Assembly (NCBI RefSeq): GCF_964355755.1 | Contig: NC_092680.1 | Location: 4,071,001-4,131,000 of the forward strand | Direction: 5' to 3' | DNA from: Antedon mediterranea | Taxonomy: Eukaryota > Echinodermata > Crinoidea > Comatulida > Antedonidae | Length of the DNA: 60,000 bases | In this document: positions 1 through 9,545 of the stretch, one piece after another | Layout of the letters: each line of letters opens with the position of its first letter | How positions within the stretch are numbered: position 1 is the first letter of the stretch | Translations under genes and position numbers: made by a program | Notes under the pieces: model-generated | The model's input: the letters and a program-made list of their open reading frames with translations, nothing else | The model's database searches: none | What the model was told of the DNA's origin: nothing

Positions 1-288
1 GCTCAGGTACAGGCATGAAATTTAAATATAAAATTTGGTTAATTGTACATAAATCAAATATTTGTAACAGAAATCAAGATGAAAAAACATGAATTTCTCC
101 CTTGATATGGTCAAATACAAAATTTGGCAAAATTCTTCCATAAAAACCAGGAAGACTTTTTTTTCAGTAGTTAGGTATAGTTAACCTAATGTAATAACAT
201 GTCTGGTGACTCCCTAGCAGGTGAAAAAAGATGGTAGATATACGGTGGATAATTTTTGCTATAGCATGAAAATAAAAATCTGAAGTTG
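1..288. other. AT-rich non-coding stretch
   Basis: No gene, RNA gene or structured repeat is visible. All frames are broken by frequent stops and the sequence consists of A/T-rich unique-looking DNA. Confidence 0.6.
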
Positions 289-593
289 AATAAAAATACC
301 AGAAATGAAATATTCAAGTTATATTACCTATATTTAGTCATCTGATAACATTTTTTACCACACCGTTTATTTTTCATAGCTTTTTAAAATGCCTCTCTAT
401 TTACAAAATGTGTGTACAAAAGAATAGAGATTTTACTGTGTAATTTGAACTATCCCCCCACTGATAAGAAAGTGCTTATTTTCAACAAGCTCGTGTAACA
501 CAAAGAAAATCACAAAAATTATGAAACATAGGGGAAATTATAGATCGATGATTATTGGAATGTATGATCAATAGAAATTTTTTGCCCGCACCT
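289..593 (+). repeat. Diverged 300-bp repeat, copy A
   Basis: This segment aligns along its whole length with 9248-9545 in the same orientation. Shared landmarks, in order, are ATTCAAGTTAT, ACCACAC(C/T)GTTTATTTTT, ATGCCTCTC, GATTTTACTGTGTAATTT, AGAAAGTGCTTATT, AATTATAGATCGAT and TTGCC(C/T)GCACC. Both copies carry many substitutions and small indels, so the event is old. There is no coding potential in either copy. It could be an unclassified interspersed repeat or an old segmental duplication; I see neither TSDs nor terminal inverted repeats. Confidence 0.75.
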
Positions 594-890
594 GGCCTTT
601 AAATAGGCCTATATATTCTTTTTTATCTTTTCGGGAAGGGAATCTATACTTGGAATGAATGAAACGGCACTGCTTTTGTTTCATATAATAAATATTGTGA
701 ATATCTTGATATTTTGACGTACCTCACATTTACAATATATAAGTGTCACATGTAAATGGTGTTAATATGCATATTAATGTTATTTTTTTTTACATCTTGT
801 ATTACTAATATTAGTTTAAGTTTCCTTGTACTGTAAATAGGTCTATTGTTAAATCATTTATTTTTATCTAACTTTTATTTTACTTACTCT
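594..890. other. AT-rich non-coding stretch
   Basis: It holds one TAGGCCTA octamer (604-611) and a T-run near 784. Nothing else is recognisable. Confidence 0.5.
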
Positions 891-967
891 GGACGCACCT
901 TCATTCAAGAAGTGTGCCACAGTTTCAAAAGTGTAGCTTCCAAATAAATTATTATTATTATTATTAA
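891..967 (+). repeat. Retroposon 3' tail, GGACGCACCTT family, copy 1
   Basis: The segment reads GGACGCACCTT, then GTGTGCCAC, then GTGTAGCTTC, then AATAAATT and ends in (ATT)n. The same order of blocks occurs at 18024-18098 and 24593-24658. A conserved end followed by a short microsatellite is the usual appearance of the 3' end of a non-LTR retroposon (LINE or SINE). The body upstream is not recognisable here, so this is probably a 5'-truncated copy. The classification is inferred. Confidence 0.55.
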
Positions 968-2080
968 TGACTACTTATTATGAACACGACCTATAGGGTC
1001 TAAGCATTCTAATTGAAAATCGTTTCTTGTTAATGGCCTATTATAAATGTGTATCTTGAATTCCTGTCAGAATGAAATCAGATCCAACCCTGTTAATAAT
1101 AGTTTATATTATGTAATTCCTTGAGTAATGCAATTTATAAACAATTGTCAAACAAACCAATCACAAATAACATAAGCAGAATATTGCTGATAACATGGAC
1201 AAATGACATTTATAAACAATTCAACATGTTTGATTTGTTAATGAGCGTTTTATATTTTCCCACAATGTTTGCAAGATACAGTAACTTAATAATTTAAATT
1301 TAAATTTCTTTTATTTTGGAACAAACGTAAAAACAGAAAACGAAAAAAAAAAATCGCAACCCCTAAGCTTAAATAGGCTATAGGATACTAACAATCCATC
1401 TACAATAATAATTTCTTCCCTGTACATGGCAATTTACCTTGTTCTACCAAATCTATAACTTGAGAAAGAGTACTTATGATCGTCGAGAACGTTTGTGATC
1501 AAATCTGCTGCAACATTTTTGCAAATATAAGTACGTATTTTCCCCACTCTATCAACTTTATTTATATTTTGATTTGATTTCTACCTTATTATCTGGTACA
1601 GCAAAGATCAGAAATCCAAAATATGAAACTTATTACATCTTAGTCATCCTGCCTATCTGATCAGAAATAAGGTCAAAAGACGACAATACTGAGCAATTTG
1701 AAAGATTCCTATAGATTCAAAGTGTACAAGCCAGTGTTATCCATTATTTGTAGTAATCCATAAACCGAAAAAAAAAAAATGCTTTCTTTTCTAAAATGTC
1801 AGGAATTTGAAGATTGTTATTATTATTCTATTTATTCAATTATTGGGCCAATTGCATTATATCGCGTTGGCTTCAACAACAGGTAAAAAGTTATTTTATC
1901 ACAGAGAATTTACAACATTTAAGAATTTACGAGAAGAAATAGGCGTAATACAGATTCAAATTTTTAAAAAGACGTAGCCGTTTGGAAATACTATATTGTT
2001 CTTTTATTGACAGTCGACTAATTCCCAATTATCACATACCACATACATTTTCTATTATTTTCTTAGAATTAGTTAAATCC
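968..2080. other. AT-rich non-coding stretch
   Basis: No gene or clear repeat is visible. There are short A-runs (near 1344 and 1770) and frequent stops in all frames. Confidence 0.5.
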
Positions 2081-2118
2081 GTTTAAGCAGGGAGTTGTTA
2101 TTAACTCCCTGGTTTAAG
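2081..2118. mobile_element. 24-bp palindromic insertion with 7-bp TSD (CAGGGAG type)
   Basis: Positions 2088-2111 form a hairpin with 9-bp arms CAGGGAGTT/AACTCCCTG around GTTATT. The hairpin is bracketed by the exact 7-bp direct repeat GTTTAAG at 2081-2087 and 2112-2118. Its first 15 bases, CAGGGAGTTGTTATT, are identical to the arm of the palindrome at 21539-21570, which also sits in a 7-bp duplication. A direct repeat outside an inverted repeat is the structure of a transposase-mediated insertion, but the element is far too short to be an ordinary MITE. The family is not one I recognise. Confidence 0.75.
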
Positions 2119-3252
2119 AGTTCTTTACAAAAGTAAAACAATACCAGAATCTAGCATCTGAAAAACAAAACAATGATTTTCTTTAGTGTTTCGTATACAA
2201 TACAAGACACACGATTAACACATTCCACCTGGTCCACTATATAGGCCTATATTACAAGTGATTTAACAATTCGGACATAATCTTAGAACATTTGTTAACA
2301 ATTCTTTTGAATATTTACAGCATATAATAATGTATTGGTTCACACTTTTGAAACAGAAGAACACTCCTTCGAGAAGAGGTCTTTCAATTTAAATTACCGT
2401 TTTACAGAAGCATTATTATTATGACAAAATAAATTCCACCTCCTGTGTTTAAAATAATATATACATTTGAGACCAAACACTATGACATTTGAGGTCACTG
2501 ACCATTGACCCCAACACTGACCGGGAACTGACCGTTCCCCACCCTTCACCCGAGCTCACTTTTGTTGGTAAATGTTGACACCCATACCTACCAGAATCAA
2601 ATGAAATTAGCTTCTTTTAAATTTTTTTCACAGGTTGGCCTTACATTTTGGCATATACTATTAAGGTAAAAGCGAAAAAAACAGTAAAGACAGTGATAAA
2701 GCCGTAAACAGAATAAATAAATAAAATTAAAAACAAAATCAATACAATAGTTTTCATCAATTCAACATCAAACAGAAGGAACGCAGTCTTGTAGAGAGCT
2801 TCCAACATACCAAAGACTATTTTAAGATTTATGATCATTTTATTTTTCATAATTTACAATTCCGCACACCGGATACAAGGCGTGGTGGGCGAAACGGAAA
2901 TAGGGAGAAGAATGACCAAAACAATGCCTCGTAAAATGAACGCGACCAGTTGTTATTTGAGCCTATAATTGCAAATCTAGTAGGAAAATAAATGTAAGAC
3001 GACTGGCAATTATTTTTTCTTTTTATTAGGCGTTAATTTATTGACCCGCGGATTATCATATATTTTTATCATGTCCTGTACAGGAACGGCTACCGTAACA
3101 ATTGGTTTTCACACTCTCCTTTAGGCATTTTATTGCGATTGAAATGCTTTTTTTCAAACTCCATTCTTCTGTATACTACGCCTATATTAATTATACTTTA
3201 AATATACCAGCTTCTGTTCAGGGGATATCGGTGGGGTGGGGTTGTAGCTCTC
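2119..3252. other. AT-rich non-coding stretch
   Basis: It contains a run of TGACC/GGTCA pentamers at 2480-2535 (nuclear-receptor half-site-like, function unproven) and a 69-codon hydrophobic open frame on the minus strand at 2641-2850 that resembles chance T/A-rich translation. No gene is supported. Confidence 0.5.
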
Positions 3253-3330
3253 TAAAGGCAGGCATACACAGTCATACATTTTGTCTGTCATACACATCAT
3301 ACAATGTATGACTGTGTATGCCTGCCTTAA
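3253..3330. mobile_element. 72-bp hairpin micro-MITE with TAA target duplication
   Basis: Positions 3256-3280 and 3303-3327 are perfect 25-bp inverted repeats beginning AGGCAGGCATACACAGTCAT, separated by a 22-nt loop. The element is flanked on both sides by TAA (3253-3255, 3328-3330), the TWA-type duplication made by PIF/Harbinger transposases. The pairing continues outward as CTCTC/GAGAG, with its only mismatch at the centre of the TAA. A transcript across it would fold into a stem of about 33 bp, similar in size to an animal pre-miRNA. A MITE or a MITE-derived small-RNA precursor are both possible; only the hairpin is directly seen. Confidence 0.75.
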
Positions 3331-4665
3331 GAGAGTGTGTTGTCTGTCGAAAATTCAATCAATTTTAACTTAATTGTTACAAGTAACAAAATAAAATCGT
3401 AGTTTTTGCCACCTTATAGGATCTATTAGATTTGGATTTTTTATCGGGAACGTTTTTTAGATTTGAATTTTTTATCGGGTACGTTTTAGACGTGAAACAC
3501 AACCGAAATTTTTTTATTTTATTTTATTTTATTCAATTTTCAGGCACAAAAATATTTTTTAAAGAAATAACAAGCACACTGATCCTATGACAAGCCAAAT
3601 CCGCCCAAAAGAGGCCTACTCAATTCAAGCCATTCAATAAAGGCCTACATTGTCTTGTTTTTGCTTCAAATCTTTGTTACAACTCTGAAGAAAGACAATT
3701 GTCTGTCAGCGGGGTACAACGCCATTTAATCCCTTCTGTTTTGTTTTCGGATTTTTTTTTGTTTCGATTCAATTTGATTTCTGAATGAGATCAATCCGAT
3801 TACTTGTGGTACTTAATTTAAACACAATAGATTAAAAAAATCTCTTTCTTCTGTTTCTATATTGTAATATAAATGTAATAATTTTAATACATTAAAATAA
3901 TAAGCTTGCTTGTGGGAAAAAATATTCTTGATGATTAGAATATGGCTTGACCAAAACACCACACTATATTTATCTTAGTTACCAAATGTTCAATTAAGTA
4001 TGACATATTCAATGTATTTTATCAATGCCTCACATTATAAAGTCTTCAGCGACTATATTCAAAGTACTGATATTTTAAACCAAAGAAAAAAGAAACAGTT
4101 TATATAGATTGAATGGAACAATTACTCTTTGCTATCAAATTACTACATTTTAATATGTCAACATAGGGCTGTATTAATCGTTGAAGGTTTGGCAAACACG
4201 AATTGTATACAAAATAACCGACACATTGTAACAAACGAGTATTTGTTTCATTTAAAATAATACATTTGAAAGCTAATTGTGAATATCAAATACAATAAGG
4301 CATCATTTGAGTATTGTACTTAAGTACCATCCCATTTCAAATAACCCAATCAACACAAATATGACAAATGTTTTACTTTGCATGAGCATTTCCTCTTCTA
4401 GTGTTTTTGTATATTTTTTAGGTAATTATGTTGCTCAAATTGTGTAATTATATAGATGCACCATAACGCATGTCTGGCACTGTTAAAAGTGTCGATTACA
4501 ATAATTTATGAACATTTACAACAATAACCGTAATATAACGAAATTATTTGTTTCATAAGGATGCTTATACCGGTGACATACAGTGCTCTACCATTACAAG
4601 ATAGTTTTATTGTCACATTTGAAAGAATAAAAAAGTACAACTACTTTTACTGATGCTAAAACAGT
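3331..4665. other. AT-rich non-coding stretch
   Basis: Two near copies of GA(T/A)TTTTTTATCGGG occur at about 3435-3480. The rest is unique-looking A/T-rich DNA without a gene. Confidence 0.5.
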
Positions 4666-4926
4666 AATAAAATGTATACAGGTAAAGGTGAGTCCCGTGT
4701 TCATTCTGAATGTAGGGGAATAAGCTGTTAGGAGCTCATTGTACTAAGCCTCAGCATTATGTGGTAGGTGGCCAGTTCCTTTCCACGCCGCCTTTAATCC
4801 ATAGCATTTTCAACCATTTACAGCTGAGTGGACTGGGAGTTGTCGGGAATTGAATCCGGGTCTCTCTGTATGACAGTCAAGTGTCCTAACCACTCGGCTA
4901 ACCCAACTCCAAATAAAATGTATACA
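4666..4926 (-). mobile_element. Complete tRNA-derived SINE with 15-bp TSDs
   Basis: The exact 15-bp direct repeat AATAAAATGTATACA occurs at 4666-4680 and 4912-4926. Between them, read on the minus strand, lies an element of about 231 bp. It starts with a tRNA-like head (4910 to 4836) and continues through an unrelated body to end CACCTTTACC beside the left duplication. There is no poly(A) tail, unlike the SINE near 52.4 kb. Long perfect TSDs indicate LINE-mediated target-primed insertion that is fairly recent. The overlapping 104-codon minus-strand frame (4898-5212) is accidental. Confidence 0.85.
4836..4910 (-). ncRNA. tRNA-Asp(GTC)-like SINE head (Pol III promoter)
   Basis: This 75-nt segment on the minus strand has a perfect 7-bp acceptor stem (GGAGTTG with CAACTCC), an A box (TTAGCCGAGTGGTTAGGAC) and a B box (GGATTCAATTCCC). 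The anticodon-loop region CTGTCAT places GTC in the anticodon position, and the stretch AGAGACCCGGATTCAATTCCC resembles metazoan tRNA-Asp. The anticodon, D and T stems carry mismatches, so it is unlikely to be a working tRNA. As the 5' end of a retroposon it would serve as an internal RNA polymerase III promoter. Assignment to Asp rather than another parent is moderately sure. Confidence 0.6.
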
Positions 4927-5257
4927 GAGGTTCAAACAAACGAAAAATAATATCATAATAAGTATCATTACACACAGTATAATACAACTGTATTTCTTTG
5001 TTGCAAAGCGTAATCCCAAAAACGTCTTTTACGTCACCGATCTTCGAGCCATGATTGGTCAATAGTTTGTTAAAGTACCAATAATCATTGAACCGTAAAA
5101 TTGGTACTCCAGACGTAACAGAATGAAAGAGCTGTTTGTTTTTTAAGCTATAAACTTGAATTACATAGCTGCGGGACACAGTCGGTGAAAATGTGATGTT
5201 TTTATCAGTCATTTATGCTTGCATCTTTCAGCGATTAATTTTGTAATGGGTTAATTG
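4927..5257. other. Non-coding stretch
   Basis: This is DNA to the right of the SINE. No independent gene or repeat is seen. Confidence 0.4.
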
Positions 5258-5290
5258 TTTAAAACATGGAGGTAACCTCCATGTTTTAAA
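5258..5290. mobile_element. 19-bp palindrome (CATGGAG type), imperfect TSD
   Basis: CATGGAGGT/ACCTCCATG form a palindrome with a single central base at 5265-5283. The 7 bases on each side, TTTAAAA and TTTTAAA, differ at one position as a direct repeat; they also extend the palindrome to a perfect 33 nt. It has the same terminal sequence as 32274-32307 and 35389-35407, so I place it in the same family with lower confidence. Confidence 0.5.
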
Positions 5291-7221
5291 GTAACGACAC
5301 ACTATAAAGTTAAATATCAAATCTGGGGTATAACTTAGCTTAGACATTTCAATCAAGACAAGTTAATGTTTTACAGAATTGAGATCAGTAAATTTAAAAA
5401 AAATAATAATTTGTCTTTGTAATCACAGAGTTTCACCAGACGCGGGAAATAATCGTTTTATAGCCATCGGTATAATGACACATTTTAGGCATACTGTTAC
5501 CGTAATATTTCGTTAATAAAAGTGTTATGTATTCAATAACACAAAACTGTAAAGTGGTACAAAGTGATAGTCATATACTACTACTAGTTAATTTTGAAAA
5601 TTAAATGCTGATAGTGCTAAATACTAACTTTTTAAAGAAATCTCAGTCAATGTGCCGTACAAAAACAAATAAAGACTTTTGTTACACGAAGCAAGAATAT
5701 CCGTTATAAAGTTATTTATAAATGAAGGTGATTACAATTACACCTGTATACAAATGAAGATTTAATTAGCGTAAAGATCAATGAACTTACAATAAAATAC
5801 AATGCCCATTCATTCTATATCGATGAGGTGATATTTGTGTACCATGCGTATTGGGTGATATTTTTTATTAGAAAAAAAGGGGCCGACAGATCAGTACAAG
5901 TTAAAGTTAAAATGAAAGGTTAAAGGCCAGGAAGAATTAGGCCTACTTTACAAATTATTCTACAAACTGAAATAAAATGAGTTTTTATTAGGCATTCGTA
6001 TAAAGGGGAAAACTGGAGTAATAAGTTTACCGTTAAGCAATAGAACTTATTTTGACTATATAAGGCCTAATATTTGTTTCCAGCATTGATTATCGAGGCA
6101 TACAACATTTATTCACCGTGATGATCTATGTTTTCCGGAACACAAGGAGAACGATAACAAAAAAAAGGTGTATAGGCCTACACCTTTTGTAAAAGTGAAG
6201 TTTCTATGCTTCCGTTAGGGGCCTAAACCATTCAACATTAAAACATGGTTTGCATCTACGCATTATGTTTGATATAGTTTGGTTGCTATTTAACTTTCTG
6301 TACAAAAACAAACACTTGTGAGATATCGGAAGTCGATTAAACTTTGTAAATGTTATACGGTTTTCTTTTAACAATAGGCTTATTGAAAACGATAAAGTAA
6401 ATCGCGTTATAAGTGCCTGCAAATATTAACATTGACCTGTGATTAATAGACGCATTTTTTTGTTTGTTTATTCGATTTAAATGACGTCGCAAAAAGATTA
6501 TAGAACTTTTCAAATCAGAAACACGTTTCTTTTTATACTTTTATTTATGTCAAAACAAACATGTTTTTACCTTTTTATGTTTAACAACAAAACATTTATG
6601 AATAAAGAGTTAGGAAGCCCAAACTGATAAGCTGTAAAAAATGTATATTGTGGTTTTGGACAACGTAAAATATACGGTAAAAATAGTACAACGAAACTTT
6701 TACAATCTCTTAACTTTATTGTTCGAAACTGTGGAAGAAAGGAGGGAAGGGACGTTAATCATAAATGCTTTAATTGACTTGTGGTTATACCATGAAGCAG
6801 AGTCTTCGTTGTTCTCTGTATATTGTAATCATATCGATCAATTCGACATGTAGTAGAGAAACGAACGGTTCTTGGAAACGAAAATACTCTTCTGTGCATT
6901 AATAATTAGTAGCTTGGGTTAATGTCCAGATAAAACACTTACTGTAAATCTTATTTAATCCGAACTTTTTGCCTCTTTTGTGCTGATAATCTACGGTCTT
7001 TCTGTTCTTTTCATTGGTGTTTTAGCAAAGGTCACGAGACTTCTTGTACATATTTGATAAACAAATCTGCCTAGGCCTAATAGAAAATAAACAAATGGTG
7101 AAAATCAGTTTGCTTGTGTTTGATATCAAATCAGGATTAATGATTTATTTAAGCTCAGTTAAACACAATTTAATTCGTTAATTGCTCATTTTTTGTAGGG
7201 GTTTGAAGTATTATACGACTC
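5291..7221. other. AT-rich non-coding stretch
   Basis: TAGGCCTA octamers occur near 5938 and 6173. Open frames of about 70 codons on either strand (6204-6422 minus, 6641-6853 plus) have no recognisable domain. No gene or structured repeat is supported. Confidence 0.5.
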
Positions 7222-7470
7222 AGTTAGTTTTCCGAAATCTAGGCCAAATCTAGATTGCCGAACCACGTTTGCCAAATCTAGTAATTTGCTGAATATCAGT
7301 TTACCGAATCTTTGCTGATCCTTAGTTTTCCGAATCTCAGTTTGCCGAATGTTACTTTGCTGAATCTAAGTTGCCGACTCTGTTAGTTTACCGAATCTAA
7401 TTTACCGACTCAGTAAGTTTGCCAAGTCTATAAAGTGCCGAATCTAGTTTGCCGCATTCAATTTTGCGAG
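7222..7470 (+). repeat. Degenerate short tandem array, core TTGCCGAATCTAG
   Basis: About sixteen variants of TT(G/A)CCGAATCT follow one another at intervals of roughly 11-25 bases, for example TTGCCGAA, TTGCCAAATCT, TTGCTGAATAT, TTACCGAATCT and TTGCCGACTCT. No two neighbours are identical, so the array is old or kept diverse. It has no coding continuity. Confidence 0.7.
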
Positions 7471-7922
7471 ATTCAAAACCAGATACCAGAACAGTAAGAA
7501 ATCCATCAACAAACATTCAGTAACCGCTCAGCATCGAGTTGTTATATTTCCCATCACACAGAAAGCATCGCTGAATGTTAATCGACCATCTTGTTGATAT
7601 ATTGCTCTTTGTACAGACTATAGTTCATGTTTATATTGTTAATATGATCCATGGTTACAAACTATGGAATGTGTATCATCAGTGATAAAATGTAGTTTAG
7701 GCTATTATAAATACAGTGGTACCATTATTTTGTGAGTAATTTACATGGACAACTTTAGTTACAAGTTCATCTACCTGACCAAAAGGTCAAACAAAACACA
7801 CAACCCTTCACCATCAAGGTGAACCTTGGGAATTGTTCACTTTAAAGAAAAAAAGATTGTTCGCAAAGTTAAGCAAATAATTCCAATAATAAAGTTTCAA
7901 GAAGATTATTTATACTCGACAA
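7471..7922. other. Non-coding stretch
   Basis: A small TTCACC/GGTGAA inverted repeat is seen near 7808-7824. Nothing else is recognised. Confidence 0.4.
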
Positions 7923-8075
7923 AAGCTCTGTCTACACTGTGAAACTAGTGTGATGTGCTCAAATATGGTAGTGATATGGCTAAAAATATGATAGTGATGA
8001 CATCATCATGTCCATATATATATATATATATCACATTTTGTTGTCACGTAAAGTTTGATAGTGTAGGCAGAGCTT
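7923..8075. mobile_element. Mariner-like MITE, AAGCTCTGTCTACAC family, copy 1
   Basis: Ends AAGCTCTGTCTACACT and, inverted, AAGCTCTGCCTACACT enclose about 150 bp containing GTGTGATGTGC, repeats of ATATGGTAGTGATATGGC type, CATCATCATGTCC and a (TA)n run at 8014-8031. Three further copies lie at 26814-26948, 52953-53075 and 57869-58070. The flanking TA is clear in copies 2 and 3 but not here, so this copy's duplication has been altered. Confidence 0.75.
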
Positions 8076-8329
8076 ACAACCTTGCAAACAAAAAGACAAC
8101 GTCATAGTTCCTATGCATAAATAAAACGAGAATTTATAATTCACAAAGGAGTACAAAACGGATGTGAATTAGTTTCGAAACAAACCCTCTGCTTTCTCTT
8201 GATACATTTAATTACAATGAAATGAAAAGTCACAACTAACTTCTTCATTAATCATGAATAATATAAAGCATTTGAAGCAATGTTTATCATTGCGACAAGC
8301 ATTGATCACTTCCGTTAAGTTATCTTATC

Positions 8330-8427
8330 ATTCTCATTCCTTGTCTTTCTTTCCCTCTTTTCTACTCCTTACCTTCTTCATTCTCCATTATTCTTTTTAC
8401 TCTGCTTTTCTCTTCCTTTAACACTCA
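8330..8427 (+). repeat. Polypyrimidine-rich tract
   Basis: Nearly 100 bases are dominated by T and C (blocks such as CTTTCTTTCCCTCTTTTCT). It is simple-sequence DNA with possible triplex-forming mirror character. No gene is associated. Confidence 0.6.
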
Positions 8428-9247
8428 CTTGCTATAAATATCCTCATCTACATCTTCAATCTTATCTTTATCAGCTTGGCATCCACGACATTGCATCATC
8501 TTAAATATAAAAAAAAATATCATCATCATTCAAAAAAATATGTTCATTTTGATTGCGCGTTTCCAATTTAAAAAAACGTGATACTTGAAAACACACTACA
8601 GATTCGGCTAGTAAACAATTACAATTTATTGTTTTCTAACGAATTTACCAATAGATGCACTGATTATATTTAAATAACAAAGTATAAAACAGACTCCTGA
8701 ATTTACATAAGTTTATATATTAAAAATATTTTTTTTTTAAGTTGGCAAGAAGTAAAAAAAAAGAATTTCTTCATTGCTTCTTCTGGGAGGTCAAGTATTT
8801 TATGAGTTTTGGAATACATAAACAGTGGCATTTTGAAGGGCAAAAAATGAGATATGAACACATAGGACTGATTAAACTTGTGTGTACTTTGTGATTCTAT
8901 TATTATCGTGTTTGCTATACTACTCTAAATTTACAGTCACCTAGGGGGAGGTTCGGTCAGAACACCTTTACAACAAGGCTACTGGAATTAATCAGAACTG
9001 GGACTTTAACATAAAGAAACGATAAAGCATTATGGATTTCACAGATTATGGTCTATTAACCAGGGGGTTTAAACAACCCTCAATGGGGTGCTCACTTAAT
9101 TGTATACATCCGTGCTGCAACTATGACCTAGGTACAATAATAATTCATCTTCAAAGAGACTTACCGCTTATCGAACCAGATTGAAAATAAATCAATCAAA
9201 TCACAATCATTTGGGTTTTAATATGGCTTATTGATATGCTTGGTTTG
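8428..9247. other. AT-rich non-coding stretch
   Basis: Unique-looking sequence with A- and T-runs; no gene or structured repeat is seen. Confidence 0.45.
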
Positions 9248-9545
9248 AATAAAAACACAAAAATTCAAGTTATTATTATTACCTATTTAGTAATTTGAAA
9301 TTGTTTTTTACCACACTGTTTATTTTTTATAGTTTTTTTTAAATGCCTCTCATAGTATTTACAACATTTGTGTACAAGAGAATAAAATAGGGATTTTACT
9401 GTGTAATTTCAATTCCACCCCCATCCTCACCCTAACTTAGAAGAAAGTGCTTATTGCAATAAAAAATCTCAACAATAATAAACCGGAAATTATAGATCGA
9501 TACTTATTGGAACGTATAATCAATGGAAATGTGTTGCCTGCACCA
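9248..9545 (+). repeat. Diverged 300-bp repeat, copy B
   Basis: This is the partner of 289-593 in the same orientation, about 8.96 kb downstream. Compared with copy A it has an expanded C-rich stretch (near 9415-9435) and lacks several short A/T blocks. The TATAGATCGAT(A/G) and AGAAAGTGCTTATT blocks are intact in both. Confidence 0.75.

Noticed and set aside
2480-2535. Hormone-response element from TGACC/GGTCA repeats
   Set aside because: Similar pentamer clusters occur at 34.5 and 54.9 kb without fixed spacing; too short and common to call.
4836-4910. Functional tRNA gene
   Set aside because: D, anticodon and T stems have mismatches and the segment is the 5' end of a retroposon with 15-bp target duplications.
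4898-5212. 104-codon minus-strand frame
   Set aside because: It overlaps the tRNA-like head of the SINE and has no recognisable domain.
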